Below are positions 1 to 9,422 of a stretch of DNA of 31,477 nt, in pieces (the stretch's first letter is position 1; every line of letters begins with the position of its first letter). Location: positions 1 through 31,477 of the forward strand of contig CANQLO010000021.1 in NCBI GenBank assembly GCA_947624715.1, in the 5' to 3' direction. The notes under the pieces were generated by a model. The model was not told the DNA's origin. It did no database searches and was given only the letters and a program-made list of their open reading frames with translations. The position numbers and the translations under genes were made by a program. This DNA is from an uncultured Clostridia bacterium (GTDB lineage: Bacteria > Bacillota_A > Clostridia > TANB77 > CAG-508).

Positions 1-84
1 GAAATTTCTTTTTGTTATGATTTAAACAATTAAATGATTTATAACTTCGGAATACTACGGAAATAATAAAATTGTAGCAAAATG

Positions 85-113
85 TTGCAATATATAAAAA
101 ATAGTGATATAAA
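85..113 (+). promoter_or_regulatory. Likely sigma-A promoter of the rlmN operon
   Basis: TTGCAA at 85-90 is followed after 17 bases by TATAAA at 108-113. TG one base before the -10 makes it an extended -10. The predicted start lies only about 10 bases before the rlmN SD, so the leader would be very short. Bases 1-84 show no gene. Confidence 0.5.
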
Positions 114-131
114 ATATAGTAGGAGTACTTT

Positions 132-1163
132 ATGAAAAACATTAAAGATTATAATTTAGACCAATTAAAAGAAGAACTAAAACTCTTAGGCGAAAAGCCA
201 TTTAGAGCAGAACAAATATTTAAATGGTTATTTATAGATAAAGTAAAAAGCTTTGATGAGATGACTAATATATCTCTAGAACTTAGAGAAAAGTTAAAGC
301 AAAATTATGATATATGTAATTTTGAAATCGTGAAAAAGTTAGAATCCGTAGATGGAACAAAAAAATATCTTTTTGGATTAGGGGATGGAAATGCAATAGA
401 ATCTGTCCTTATGGAATATCATTTTGGCAAGACAGTTTGCGTATCTTCACAAATAGGTTGTAAAATGGGTTGTAAGTTCTGTGCTTCAACAGGAATACCA
501 TTTATAAGAAATTTAACATCAGGAGAAATAGTAGAACAAATTATAGCAATAGAACAAGACACAAACTCGAAAATATCAAATGTTGTGTTTATGGGCATTG
601 GTGAACCAATGGATAATTACGATAATGTAATGAACGCAATAAGTATATTAAACAATCCAAAAGGGCTAAATATTGGAGCCAGACATATAAGTGTTTCAAC
701 AAGTGGAATAGTTCCTAAGATATATGAATTTGCAGATAAAAATATTCAATGTACATTGTCAATATCTTTACATAGTGCAAATAATAAAACTCGTTCAAGT
801 ATGATGCCAGTAAATAATGCATATAATATAGAAGAATTAATGAAGGCTTGTAAATATTATATAAACAAAACAAATAAAAGAATATCCTTTGAATATGCAT
901 TAGCAAAGGACAACAATGATAATTTAAAAGACGCAGATGACTTAATTAAATTATTAAATGGAATGTTATGCCATGTTAATCTAATACCAATAAATAAAAT
1001 AGAAAATGGTAAATATACTAAAAGTTCATTAGAAAATATAATAAAATTTAGAGATTATTTAAATGAACATGGAATAACTGCAACGATAAGAAGAGAGTTA
1101 GGTTCTGATATTGATGCAGCATGTGGACAACTTAGAAGAAAAAATATAGGAGGAAATAATTAA
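132..1163 (+). CDS. rlmN: 23S rRNA A2503 / tRNA A37 C2-methyltransferase RlmN (radical SAM)
   Basis: RlmN uses radical S-adenosylmethionine chemistry to methylate C2 of A2503 in 23S rRNA and of A37 in some tRNAs; it is cytoplasmic. The 343-residue protein has the CX3CX2C iron-sulfur motif at C110, C114 and C117. The nearby conserved C103 and the C-terminal C331 in an AACGQLR context fit the methyl-carrying cysteine of RlmN. GIGEPMDNY at about 155-163 is the family's SAM-binding GGE-type segment. The start is set by AGGAG at 121-125. The stop overlaps the next ATG by one base (TAATG), so it is translationally coupled to the phosphatase. Length and motifs are normal, and the rlmN-phosphatase-kinase order is common in Firmicutes. 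Confidence 0.96.
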   Translation: MKNIKDYNLDQLKEELKLLGEKPFRAEQIFKWLFIDKVKSFDEMTNISLELREKLKQNYDICNFEIVKKLESVDGTKKYLFGLGDGNAIESVLMEYHFGKTVCVSSQIGCKMGCKFCASTGIPFIRNLTSGEIVEQIIAIEQDTNSKISNVVFMGIGEPMDNYDNVMNAISILNNPKGLNIGARHISVSTSGIVPKIYEFADKNIQCTLSISLHSANNKTRSSMMPVNNAYNIEELMKACKYYINKTNKRISFEYALAKDNNDNLKDADDLIKLLNGMLCHVNLIPINKIENGKYTKSSLENIIKFRDYLNEHGITATIRRELGSDIDAACGQLRRKNIGGNN

Positions 1164-1882
1164 TGGCAAAAGCTTTTGCAACTTCAGATGTGGGAAAAGC
1201 TAGAGAAATTAATGAAGACTATTTTTACATTAGTTTTCCAGATGATGAAATACAATTATTTATTTTAGCAGATGGAATGGGAGGATATGATGGTGGAGAA
1301 ATAGCAAGTAAGCTTGCTGTGCAAACTGCTAAAAGTTATATCCAAACTAATTTTGAAAAAAATAAAGAAGATTTATTAAATTTAGTAAAAAGTAGTGTTC
1401 AATATGCTAATATGGTGGTATATGAAAAAGCACAAGAAAATACAGAGATAAGTAATATGGGAACAACATTAGATATTTGTCTAATATACCAAAACAAAGC
1501 TTTTATCGCACATATTGGAGATAGTAGAGTATACAGAATAAGAAAAGAAGTAATAAGAAGACTAACAAAAGACCATAGTTATGTACAACAATTAGTTGAT
1601 GAAGGAAAAATTACTAAAGAAGAAAGCATGAAGCATCCAAAGAAAAATATGCTTATGAAAGCTCTTGGATGTACTACATTTGTAGAACCAGACGCATCAG
1701 TGCATGGATTTTTTAGAGGGGATACAATACTTATGTGCTCAGATGGATTGACTAATATGGTACCAGAACAAGAAATAAAATCAATTATTAAAGAAAATCC
1801 AACAGATGCAACAAAATTATTAGTACAAAGAGCAAATGACCTAGGTGGAAAAGACAATATAACCGCAATAATCATAAGGTAA
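1163..1882 (+). CDS. prpC: PP2C-type Ser/Thr protein phosphatase (PrpC/Stp)
   Basis: This PPM/PP2C phosphatase removes phosphates placed by the kinase encoded next. The 239 residues cover the whole bacterial family. Visible motifs are ED at 18-19, ADGMGG at 36-41 (metal-binding Asp), the MGTTL segment, AHIGDSR, LTKDHS, the MLMKALG segment, CSDGL, and GGKDNI near the C-terminus, which supplies the last metal ligand. There are no membrane segments. AGGAGG at 1148-1153 precedes the ATG. The gene overlaps rlmN by one base and is 11 bases from the kinase gene. The phosphatase-kinase pair controls cell-wall growth and, in spore formers, spore revival; that role is inferred from the families. Confidence 0.95.
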   Translation: MAKAFATSDVGKAREINEDYFYISFPDDEIQLFILADGMGGYDGGEIASKLAVQTAKSYIQTNFEKNKEDLLNLVKSSVQYANMVVYEKAQENTEISNMGTTLDICLIYQNKAFIAHIGDSRVYRIRKEVIRRLTKDHSYVQQLVDEGKITKEESMKHPKKNMLMKALGCTTFVEPDASVHGFFRGDTILMCSDGLTNMVPEQEIKSIIKENPTDATKLLVQRANDLGGKDNITAIIIR

Positions 1883-1893
1883 GGAGAAAAGTT

Positions 1894-3840
1894 ATGAACT
1901 TGATAGGAAAAATAATAGGAAATCGTTATGAAATTCTAGAAGAAGTAGGAAATGGTGGAATGGCTGAAGTATTTAAGGCAAAGGACCATGTACTTAATAG
2001 ATATGTTGCTGTAAAAGTACTTAAAGATGAATATACAACAGATTCAGATTTCATAAAAAGATTTAATACAGAGGCTCAATCAGCAGCTGGATTATCACAT
2101 GCAAATATTGTATCAATATATGATGTTGGTTTTGAAGAAGATAGTAATTTATATTACATAGTAATGGAACTAGTAAAAGGAAAAACATTAAAACAAATTA
2201 TCAAAAAAGATGGTATAATATCTTGGAAATGGGCGGTAAATATTGCAATGCAAATTGCATCAGCATTAGAAGAAGCACATAAAAACGGTATAGTCCATAG
2301 AGATATTAAACCACATAATATAATTATTACAGAAGATGGAGTCGCTAAAGTCACGGACTTTGGAATAGCAAAGGCAGTCTCTAATTCTACAATAACAGCA
2401 TTTGGAACAACAATCGGTTCAGTACATTATTTTTCACCTGAACAAGCAAAAGGTGGAATAACAGACTCTAAATCAGATTTATACTCATTAGGTGTTGTTA
2501 TGTATGAAATGCTTACTGGAAAAGTACCTTTTGACGCAGATACTCCTGTATCAGTAGCATTAAAACATATGCAAGAAGAAGCTGATGAACCAATAAAAAT
2601 AAATCCAGACATACCAACAGCAGTAAATCAAATTGTAGTAAAAGCAATGAGAAAAGATCCTAGTGAAAGATATCAATCAGCAACTGAAATGCTAAAAGAT
2701 TTGGCAAAAGCCCTTAAAGACCCAGATGGTGATTTTGTTATAATTGAAAATAAAGATGGCGAATATACAAGAGTTATGAAAGCAGTTGATGAAAAAGATA
2801 AAAATAATAAAAATGAAAAGAAAAAAAATAACTTTTTCAAAGAACATCCAAAATCAAAGATACTTATATTCATATTAGGACTAATACTTATATTTGTAGT
2901 TGTGTTTACAATAACAAAGATAGCACTAGACGGAGGAATAACAAAGAAAGTAAGTATTCCAAACTTAGTAAATAAAACTTTGGAAGAAGTAGAAGGTGAA
3001 CTAAAATCATTAAATCTTAAACTTGAATCAACAGAAGTAGCAAGTCAAGATGTTGAAGAAGGAAAAATAATTTCTCAAAGTCCAGAATTTAAAGATGGAG
3101 AAAAAATTAAAGAAGGAGAAACAATTAAAGTCGTAGTAAGCAAAGGACCAGAGACATCTGAACTTCCAAGCTTTATAGGAAAGAAGATAGAAGAAGTAAG
3201 AGAACTAGCAACTGAACTTGGAATAGAGTTAGTAGAAGAAACTAAAAATAACAATACTGTTGAAGCAGGTTATGTTATAGGACAGGATATAAGTGAAGGA
3301 ACACTTGTAAAAGCAGGAGATAAAGTTACTGTACAAGTAAGTGCAGGAACAGCTAAAACTAAAGTCCCATATGTTATAGGAATGGACGAAGGAACAGCAA
3401 ATGCAACTCTAGTCAATGCAAACCTAAATGCAAAAGTAACATATGTAACAGATGAAGAAAAAGAAAACGGAAAGGTTATTTCACAAAGTGTTGTTTCAGG
3501 AGAAGAAGTTGCAGAAGGAACAGAAGTTGAAATTAAAGTTAATAAATTTGAAGAAAATAAAAAGACTGTAAAATTAATTTTAGAAGAGGTACCAAAAATT
3601 GAAGACGAATCTAATGTAGTAGGAGAAAATACAGTTACTATTACAGTAGTAGTTAATGGAAAAACAACTGTAAATGGAAAATCATCAACAATAGGTGCAA
3701 AAAACGTTGATTTAGGAACAATAACAGGTACTGGTACACAAAAAATAGAAGTTAAGATTACTAAGGGTAGTATGACAAAAACAATTACAAAAGAAATAAA
3801 TATTGATGAATATGACGAAAATGCAAATTTGTATATTTAA
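1894..3840 (+). CDS. prkC: PASTA-domain Ser/Thr protein kinase PrkC
   Basis: This transmembrane kinase senses peptidoglycan fragments outside the cell and phosphorylates cytoplasmic proteins. The kinase domain spans about 1-270, with a Gly-rich loop at 18-25, the ATP-binding Lys at 41, HRD at 135-137 and DFG at 155-157. A Lys-rich linker leads to one membrane helix at about 325-346. Three PASTA repeats follow (about 353-418, 419-485, 486-553), then a beta-rich tail of about 90 residues. Length (648) and layout match Bacillus subtilis PrkC, including the extra C-terminal domain. SD AAGGAG at 1881-1886 lies within the spacer after prpC. The hairpin at 3856-3880 follows. In many Firmicutes rsgA comes next; here it does not. 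Confidence 0.96.
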   Translation: MNLIGKIIGNRYEILEEVGNGGMAEVFKAKDHVLNRYVAVKVLKDEYTTDSDFIKRFNTEAQSAAGLSHANIVSIYDVGFEEDSNLYYIVMELVKGKTLKQIIKKDGIISWKWAVNIAMQIASALEEAHKNGIVHRDIKPHNIIITEDGVAKVTDFGIAKAVSNSTITAFGTTIGSVHYFSPEQAKGGITDSKSDLYSLGVVMYEMLTGKVPFDADTPVSVALKHMQEEADEPIKINPDIPTAVNQIVVKAMRKDPSERYQSATEMLKDLAKALKDPDGDFVIIENKDGEYTRVMKAVDEKDKNNKNEKKKNNFFKEHPKSKILIFILGLILIFVVVFTITKIALDGGITKKVSIPNLVNKTLEEVEGELKSLNLKLESTEVASQDVEEGKIISQSPEFKDGEKIKEGETIKVVVSKGPETSELPSFIGKKIEEVRELATELGIELVEETKNNNTVEAGYVIGQDISEGTLVKAGDKVTVQVSAGTAKTKVPYVIGMDEGTANATLVNANLNAKVTYVTDEEKENGKVISQSVVSGEEVAEGTEVEIKVNKFEENKKTVKLILEEVPKIEDESNVVGENTVTITVVVNGKTTVNGKSSTIGAKNVDLGTITGTGTQKIEVKITKGSMTKTITKEINIDEYDENANLYI

Positions 3841-3855
3841 ACTTAATTTAATATC

Positions 3856-3886
3856 GCACACTCTAAATAAAAGAGTGTGCATATTA
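3856..3886 (+). terminator. Probable terminator after prkC
   Basis: A perfect 9-bp stem GCACACTCT / AGAGTGTGC with a 7-base loop (3856-3880) is followed by an AT-rich tail (ATATTAATATTATT) rather than a clean T run. It may terminate weakly. Confidence 0.6.
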
Positions 3887-3945
3887 ATATTATTATTAAA
3901 AATCCAAAAAATTAAATTGTGGTAATTAAAGAAAGGGAAGAAATT

Positions 3946-4603
3946 ATGGAAATATCCGCATCTGTTTTAAGTGTAAAAGAAGAAGAATCAGTACATACTT
4001 TTTATAGATTAGAATTAGCACATATTGATTATTATCATTTAGATGTAATGGACGGAAAATTTGTAGAAAAAGACACATCAGAACTTATGAAAATTTATGC
4101 AGATAACTTAAAAAACATAACAAGCATACCATTAGACGTTCACTTGATGGTTAAAGATGTAAAAAAATATGTTGATATTTTTTCTCCTAATGAGCCTAAA
4201 AATATAACATTTCACTTAGAAGCAACTAAAAATAAAGAAGAAGTTTTGGATTTGATAAAATATATAAAACAATATTCAAAAGTTGGAATATCAATTAAAC
4301 CTGATACAAAGGTAGAAGATATATATGAATATTTACCTTTAATACACAGCGTTTTAGTTATGACTGTTGAACCACGGAAAAGGTGGACAAAAACTACTTT
4401 CAGAAACTATAGAAAAAATAAGAAACTTAAAAGAATATATAGAAAAAAACAATCTAGATCTTGAAATAGAAGCAGATGGTGGAATAGGGTTAGACAATAT
4501 AAAAGAACTTAAAAATGCAGGTATAGATATTGCAGTTGTTGGAACGTCTTTAATTAGTGCCAAAGACTATAAATATACAGTTAATCAATTAAAAAATATT
4601 TGA
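3946..4603 (+). pseudogene. rpe: Ribulose-phosphate 3-epimerase with a +1 frameshift
   Basis: Rpe interconverts ribulose-5-phosphate and xylulose-5-phosphate in the pentose phosphate pathway. The first frame (from ATG 3946, SD AAAGGGAAG) has HLDVMDGKFV, DVHLMV and FHLEA, then breaks at TVEP. The second frame resumes with GKGGQK, EADGGI and GTSLISA to the stop at 4601-4603. One extra base, most simply the C at 4375 (CCA-C-GGA), separates the frames. Corrected, the protein is 218 residues, normal for Rpe, with the metal His/Asp residues and both catalytic Asp contexts intact. The N-terminal PSxLxxDF signature is diverged. It could be a true mutation, a sequencing error or recoding; the intact rest favours a recent or artefactual change. 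Confidence 0.85.
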
Positions 4604-4666
4604 TATAAACCATTATTTTCTATCAATGTTAGATGTGAAAAGAAACAATAAAAATTGGAGGAAGAA

Positions 4667-5851
4667 ATGTCACATAGAAGAGCAAGAAGCAGAAGAAGAG
4701 ATAATATAATATGGGAAACAATAAGTAATAAAACTTTTATTATTATAAGTAGTATGTTGATTTTAATTATTTGTGTAGGACTTTTAGGTATAAAAATATT
4801 AAAATTATATGAAAAGAAAAATATAGCAGAAGAAAAAGCGAGAATAGAAGCACAAATAGAGGATATATATACTTCAACAACAGCGCAATTTGAAGGATTA
4901 GATGAATTTAAGACTAATCAATTAATTAAGATTTCAACAGTTGGAGACATATTGTGTGGAAATAATTTAAAAAAATACGGAAGTGATTATAATAACATAT
5001 TTACTGATATTACAAAATATTTAAAAGATTCAGACATTACCTTAGGAACTTATGAAATGACTATTACAGAAGATACTAAACCATTTGCAGATGCAGTAAG
5101 TAAAAGTGGCATCAATTTTGTTAGTCTAGCACATAATCATGCATTAGATAATGGACAAGCAGGGTTGTTAGCAACTAAAGAATATTTAGAAAGTATAGGA
5201 ATGGATACAGTAGGAACATCTGCAGATACACCTGAAGCTAGAGTTAAAATAAAAGACGTAAAAAATACAAAAATAGCATTTCTTGCCTATACATATGACA
5301 ACGGAAAAAGTGGTGTTAATATTTATAATGAAGATTTAGTAAAACAAGATTTAGAATATGCAGAGCAAAATGCAGCAATATCTATTGTAATGATGCATTG
5401 GGGAAATGTTAATACTAACGAAGTAAGTGATTATCAAGTAGAACAAGCAAAGTATTTAATTAGTTGTGGAGCTGATATTATAATAGGTGCACACCCATCA
5501 GCAGTACAAAAAATGGATATAGTACAAAATAATAATTTTAGTGATTGTTTTATAGCATATTCAATAGGAGATTATACATCAGATTTTACAATAGAAAATA
5601 CCAATCTTGAGCTTATATTAAATCTTCAAATATTTGTAGATACAGAAGGAAAAGCATCGATATATAAAGTTGATTATACTCCTGTTTATATGTGGGATAA
5701 AGGATCAAAATATAAAGAAGATAGATTTAAGATATTAGATATGAAAAAAGAAATAGCAGACTTTGGATTAGAAAATAGTCAAATAGATAAAAATACCTAT
5801 GATAAATTAGTAAGAGGTGTAGACAGGCTGAACTCTATATTAGGAAAATAA
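4667..5851 (+). CDS. CapA-family metallophosphatase-like protein, membrane anchored
   Basis: The protein belongs to the CapA/PgsA-like family of calcineurin-type folds found in poly-gamma-glutamate synthesis loci. It has 394 residues from the ATG at 4667; a TTG 12 bases upstream is less likely because GGAGG at 4657-4661 fits the ATG. After a basic Arg/Ser N-terminus comes one membrane helix (about 25-46), so the catalytic part faces outward. Motifs in order are TVGDILCGN (family GDIML), LAHNHALDNG (family NNH), VMMHWGN, GADIIIGAHPS and AYSIGDYTSD (family YSLGNF). No pgsB or pgsC partner is nearby, so substrate and role are unknown. It could share a transcript with rpe. Confidence 0.85.
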   Translation: MSHRRARSRRRDNIIWETISNKTFIIISSMLILIICVGLLGIKILKLYEKKNIAEEKARIEAQIEDIYTSTTAQFEGLDEFKTNQLIKISTVGDILCGNNLKKYGSDYNNIFTDITKYLKDSDITLGTYEMTITEDTKPFADAVSKSGINFVSLAHNHALDNGQAGLLATKEYLESIGMDTVGTSADTPEARVKIKDVKNTKIAFLAYTYDNGKSGVNIYNEDLVKQDLEYAEQNAAISIVMMHWGNVNTNEVSDYQVEQAKYLISCGADIIIGAHPSAVQKMDIVQNNNFSDCFIAYSIGDYTSDFTIENTNLELILNLQIFVDTEGKASIYKVDYTPVYMWDKGSKYKEDRFKILDMKKEIADFGLENSQIDKNTYDKLVRGVDRLNSILGK

Positions 5852-5873
5852 AATCAAATTCATAACAGTAAAT

Positions 5874-6004
5874 GTTAATTACCTAAATATAGTTATTTTC
5901 TCAAGCCTTGTTGTCGCGACGCAACCTAAAGGTTGCTGCTCCATTCGCGCTACGCTTGGTAGCGGCCAAGGCATTTTCAAAAATAACTATATTTAGGTGT
6001 TAAT
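5874..6004. repeat. Palindromic interspersed element, copy 1
   Basis: Perfect 19-bp inverted arms (5881-5899 and 5980-5998) enclose a GC-richer core. The core can form an inner stem GCCTTG/CAAGGC (5905-5910 with 5967-5972) and two hairpins: GCAACC-TAAA-GGTTGC (5921-5936) and CGCTAC-GCTTG-GTAGCG (5948-5964). Overall this is a cloverleaf-like fold. GTTAAT flanks the arms on both sides. A second copy lies at 9423-9550. It has no coding potential, so it is MITE-like or a structured RNA. Confidence 0.85.
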
Positions 6005-6060
6005 ATTAATACAGGAAAGGAGAAAAAATTAGTTTTAAGCTAATAATGTAATCTAGTAAA

Positions 6061-7362
6061 ATGAAAGTAGGATTTGTGTCATTAGGCTGTAGTAAAAATT
6101 TAGTTGATACTGAAATGATGGTAGGATTATTTAAGAAAAATAAATATGAAATAGTAAATAATCCAGAAGAAGCAGAAGTTATAGTTATTAATACTTGTGG
6201 ATTTATTGAACAAGCAAAAGAAGAAGCAATAAATACTATTTTAGAAATGGCTGAATATAAGAAAAATAAATGTAAAGTTTTAATAGTAACAGGTTGTCTA
6301 GTGGAAAGATATAAAGATGAACTCATAAAAGAAATGCCAGAGGTTGATTTATTTATAAAGTTTAGTGAATATGATTCATTTTGGAAACAAATTGAAAGTG
6401 TTATAAAGAAAAAAGAAATTAATACAGAGTTAGACTTTTTAGATAGAATTATTACAACAGGAAGTAACTATGCTTATATTAGAATAGCAGACGGATGTGA
6501 TAATTTCTGTACGTTTTGTGCTATTCCATATATAAGAGGTAGATTCAAAAGTAGAAAAGAAGAAGATATATTAGAAGAAGTAAAAAATCTTGCGAGACAA
6601 GGAATAAGAGAATTTATAATTATAGCACAAGACACAACTAAATATGGAGTTGATATTTATGGCAAACCAATGCTTGCAGATATATTACATAAAATAAGCA
6701 AAATAGATGGAGTAGAATGGATCAGATTTCTATACTCATATCCAGAAACTATAACAGATGATTTAATAAAAGAAGTAAAAAATAATGAAAAAATTTGTAA
6801 ATATTTTGATATTCCAATGCAACATATTTCAGATAAAATATTAAAGAAAATGAATAGAAAATCAAATAAAGAAAGTACAAAAAAGCTAATAACAAGATTA
6901 AGAAAGGAAATTCCTAATGTAATTATTAGAAGTACTTTAATGGTGGGTTTTCCGGGAGAAAAACAAGAAGATTTTGATGAATTAGATGAATTTGTCAAAT
7001 GGGCAAAGTTTGATAAACTAGGATGCTTTACTTACTCTAAAGAAGAAGGAACAGGTGCTTGTAATATGCCTATGCAAGTACATCCGTTGACTAAAAAATC
7101 TAGATATAATAAAATTATGAGTTTACAGCAACAAATATCTAAAGAGAATCTAAAAAGATTTATTGGAAATACATATAAAGTTTTAATAGAAGATGCAATT
7201 GTTGCAGATGATAATGAAACTTATTTTGTTGGTAGAACTTATATGGATGTACCAGAGATAGATGGTTATATTTATCTAAAAGGTGAAGCGGAGATAAATA
7301 CTTTTGCTAACTGTAAAGTAACAGATGTAAATGAGTATGATTTAATAGGAGAAATATTATAA
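6061..7362 (+). CDS. rimO: Ribosomal protein S12 methylthiotransferase RimO
   Basis: RimO adds a methylthio group to the conserved Asp of ribosomal protein S12 by radical SAM chemistry with two iron-sulfur clusters. The 433 residues show the N-terminal MTTase domain with cluster ligands C10 (LGCSKNLVD), C46 (INTCGF) and C79 (TGCLVER). The radical-SAM CX3CX2C is at C146, C150 and C153, and a C-terminal TRAM region ends the protein. SKNLVDTE favours RimO over MiaB. The start is fixed by the conserved MKVGFVSLGC and an in-frame stop at 6049. No SD lies at the usual spacing; the only good one (AAAGGAG, 6016-6022) is about 40 bases upstream. The palindromic element ends about 57 bases before the ATG. 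Confidence 0.95.
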   Translation: MKVGFVSLGCSKNLVDTEMMVGLFKKNKYEIVNNPEEAEVIVINTCGFIEQAKEEAINTILEMAEYKKNKCKVLIVTGCLVERYKDELIKEMPEVDLFIKFSEYDSFWKQIESVIKKKEINTELDFLDRIITTGSNYAYIRIADGCDNFCTFCAIPYIRGRFKSRKEEDILEEVKNLARQGIREFIIIAQDTTKYGVDIYGKPMLADILHKISKIDGVEWIRFLYSYPETITDDLIKEVKNNEKICKYFDIPMQHISDKILKKMNRKSNKESTKKLITRLRKEIPNVIIRSTLMVGFPGEKQEDFDELDEFVKWAKFDKLGCFTYSKEEGTGACNMPMQVHPLTKKSRYNKIMSLQQQISKENLKRFIGNTYKVLIEDAIVADDNETYFVGRTYMDVPEIDGYIYLKGEAEINTFANCKVTDVNEYDLIGEIL

Positions 7363-7387
7363 AGCTTTAAATATATAAATTAAAAAT

Positions 7388-7419
7388 AAAAGTTTTTGCA
7401 CTAAAATGCAAAAACTTTT
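7388..7419. terminator. Bidirectional terminator between rimO and feoB
   Basis: A perfect 13-bp stem (AAAAGTTTTTGCA / TGCAAAAACTTTT) with loop CTAAAA sits between the convergent rimO and feoB ends. A- and T-rich flanks on either side let it serve both. Confidence 0.85.
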
Positions 7420-7424
7420 AAAAT

Positions 7425-9344
7425 TTATACAATAATGTTATAAATTAAATTTGTTACCATACACATTACAATTCCACAAACAGTAGGAATTAGGAATGCA
7501 AGAGCAGTCCACTTCCAGCTACCAGTTTCTTTTTTTATAGTAAGTAAAGTTGTTCCACAAGGAAAGTGAAGTAGTGAAAACAACATAACATTTATAGCAG
7601 TTATAATAGTCCATCCATTCGCAGAAAGAATATTGAATATGCTAAATATATTTTCCATATCAACTAAAGTACCAGCTTTAGTATAGCACATAAGAATTAT
7701 TGGAAGAACAATTTCATTAGCAGGAAGACCTAGTAAAAACGCTGTTAGAATGTATCCATCCAATCCCATAAGTTTAGCAAATGGGTCAAAGAAATTAGCA
7801 ATATAATTTAGAAGGCTAGAACCTCCAACATTTATGTTAGAAAGTACCCATATAACGATGCCAGCAGGAACAGCAACACTTAAAGCCCTTCCTAAGACAA
7901 AAAGAGTTCTGTCAATTATGGAACTTACTAGAATTCTGCCAATTTGAGGCTTTCTATAAGGAGGAAGTTCTAGTATTGCACCATCTGTCTTTCCTTTTAA
8001 AACAGTCATTGATAATAGTTTAGATATTAGAAAAGTAAAACCAATACCAATTAAAATAACAACAAAAACAACTAATGTAGAGATAAGACTACTTTTGAAG
8101 CTTTGGCCACTACTTATTGCACCACTAAAGAAAATAGTTGCAATTGTAATTAAAAAAGGAAAACGTCCATTACAAGGAACAAAACAGTTTGTGAGTGTTG
8201 CAATGAGTCTTTCTCTTCTTGAACTTATTATTCTACAGCCAATAACACCGGCAGCATTACAGCCGAATCCCATACACATAGTTAAAGCTTGCTTTCCAGA
8301 ACTATTACACTTTTTAAAACATTTATCTAAATTAAATGAAATTCTAGGTAAATACCCAAGATCCTCAAGAAGTGTAAATAGTGGAAAAAATATTGCCATT
8401 GGAGGAAGCATAACACTAACTATCCAAGTAACAGTAGTATAAACTCCATCCATGAGAAGCGAAAATAGCCAACTAGGGATTCTTAGGAACAGTAAAAATC
8501 CAGCAATATATGGTTCTAAAAAGCTAAAAAAGTTAGAAAGAAGCTTTGATGGATAATTAGCACCAACAATGGTAATCCAAAAGATTAAACAAAAGAACAG
8601 TATCATAATTGGTATACCAAATCTTTTAGATGTTAGTATTTTATCTATCTTTTTATCTCTCTCATTATAATTGTTATTAGAAAAAGTACAAACAGCTTCA
8701 GTAATTTTATGTGCTTTGTCAAAAATAGCCTTTATATTTTCATCCTGATTGTCAGTAAGCTCTACCTTAATAGGATTACAAATAATTTTACCAATACAAA
8801 CAAGGTTAATAGTTTTTAATAAATTAAATAATGTTGATTTCTTTCTAGCTATTGTTCCAACAACAGGAACACCAAGCTCTTCTGAAAGTTTCTTTATATT
8901 TATTGAAATTCCTTTTTTAGCAGCCTCATCTAACAGATTAACACAAACAATAACATTGTCTGTAAAATTCATAATTTGATAAACAAGATTTAAATTTCTT
9001 TCTAAACGTGTGCCATCAACAATAACAACTGTAACATCTGCTATACCAGAAGATATATAATCTCTTGCAATTTTTTCTTCTTCCGAATCAGCCATAAGAG
9101 AATATGTACCAGGAATGTCAACGAAAAGATATTTTTTATTTTTATATGTACAAACTCCAGCAGCATTTTCAACAGTTTTTCCAGTCCAATTACCAGTATG
9201 TTGATGCATGCCAGTTAAATTATTAAATATGGTTGATTTTCCTGTGTTTGGATTTCCAGCAAGAGTAATTTTATAATCACAACCAACAACAAAGCCAGTA
9301 TTTCCATTTAAATTGCTTCCAGTAGATGAATTAGTAAGACCCAT
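7425..9344 (-). CDS. feoB: Ferrous iron transporter FeoB
   Basis: FeoB is the GTPase-coupled membrane permease for Fe(II) uptake. The ATG at 9344 is chosen because GGAGG lies 7 bases before it; the frame is open further upstream but without an SD. The 639-residue protein has a short Ser/Gly/Asn-rich lead, then the GTPase domain: GNPNTGKS at 30-37, DIPGTYS at 76-82 and NLLD at 136-139. A helical linker leads to multiple membrane segments with two Gate regions carrying conserved Cys (CMGFGCNAAG and FVPCNGRFP). It is slightly shorter than the E. coli protein, as usual for Clostridia. feoA is co-directional but 1.15 kb upstream, beyond a plus-strand gene and a repeat element. Confidence 0.95.
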   Translation of the reverse strand: MGLTNSSTGSNLNGNTGFVVGCDYKITLAGNPNTGKSTIFNNLTGMHQHTGNWTGKTVENAAGVCTYKNKKYLFVDIPGTYSLMADSEEEKIARDYISSGIADVTVVIVDGTRLERNLNLVYQIMNFTDNVIVCVNLLDEAAKKGISINIKKLSEELGVPVVGTIARKKSTLFNLLKTINLVCIGKIICNPIKVELTDNQDENIKAIFDKAHKITEAVCTFSNNNYNERDKKIDKILTSKRFGIPIMILFFCLIFWITIVGANYPSKLLSNFFSFLEPYIAGFLLFLRIPSWLFSLLMDGVYTTVTWIVSVMLPPMAIFFPLFTLLEDLGYLPRISFNLDKCFKKCNSSGKQALTMCMGFGCNAAGVIGCRIISSRRERLIATLTNCFVPCNGRFPFLITIATIFFSGAISSGQSFKSSLISTLVVFVVILIGIGFTFLISKLLSMTVLKGKTDGAILELPPYRKPQIGRILVSSIIDRTLFVLGRALSVAVPAGIVIWVLSNINVGGSSLLNYIANFFDPFAKLMGLDGYILTAFLLGLPANEIVLPIILMCYTKAGTLVDMENIFSIFNILSANGWTIITAINVMLFSLLHFPCGTTLLTIKKETGSWKWTALAFLIPTVCGIVMCMVTNLIYNIIV

Positions 9345-9422
9345 AATTAAACCTCCATAGAAAATTTTATGAGAAATACTTGTACTTAATGACATGATTT
9401 AGAAAAAGCTACAATTTTAGTA

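Noticed and set aside
8095..8442. Plus-strand open frame within feoB
   Set aside because: It lies wholly antisense to conserved FeoB membrane segments and shows no SD or family features.
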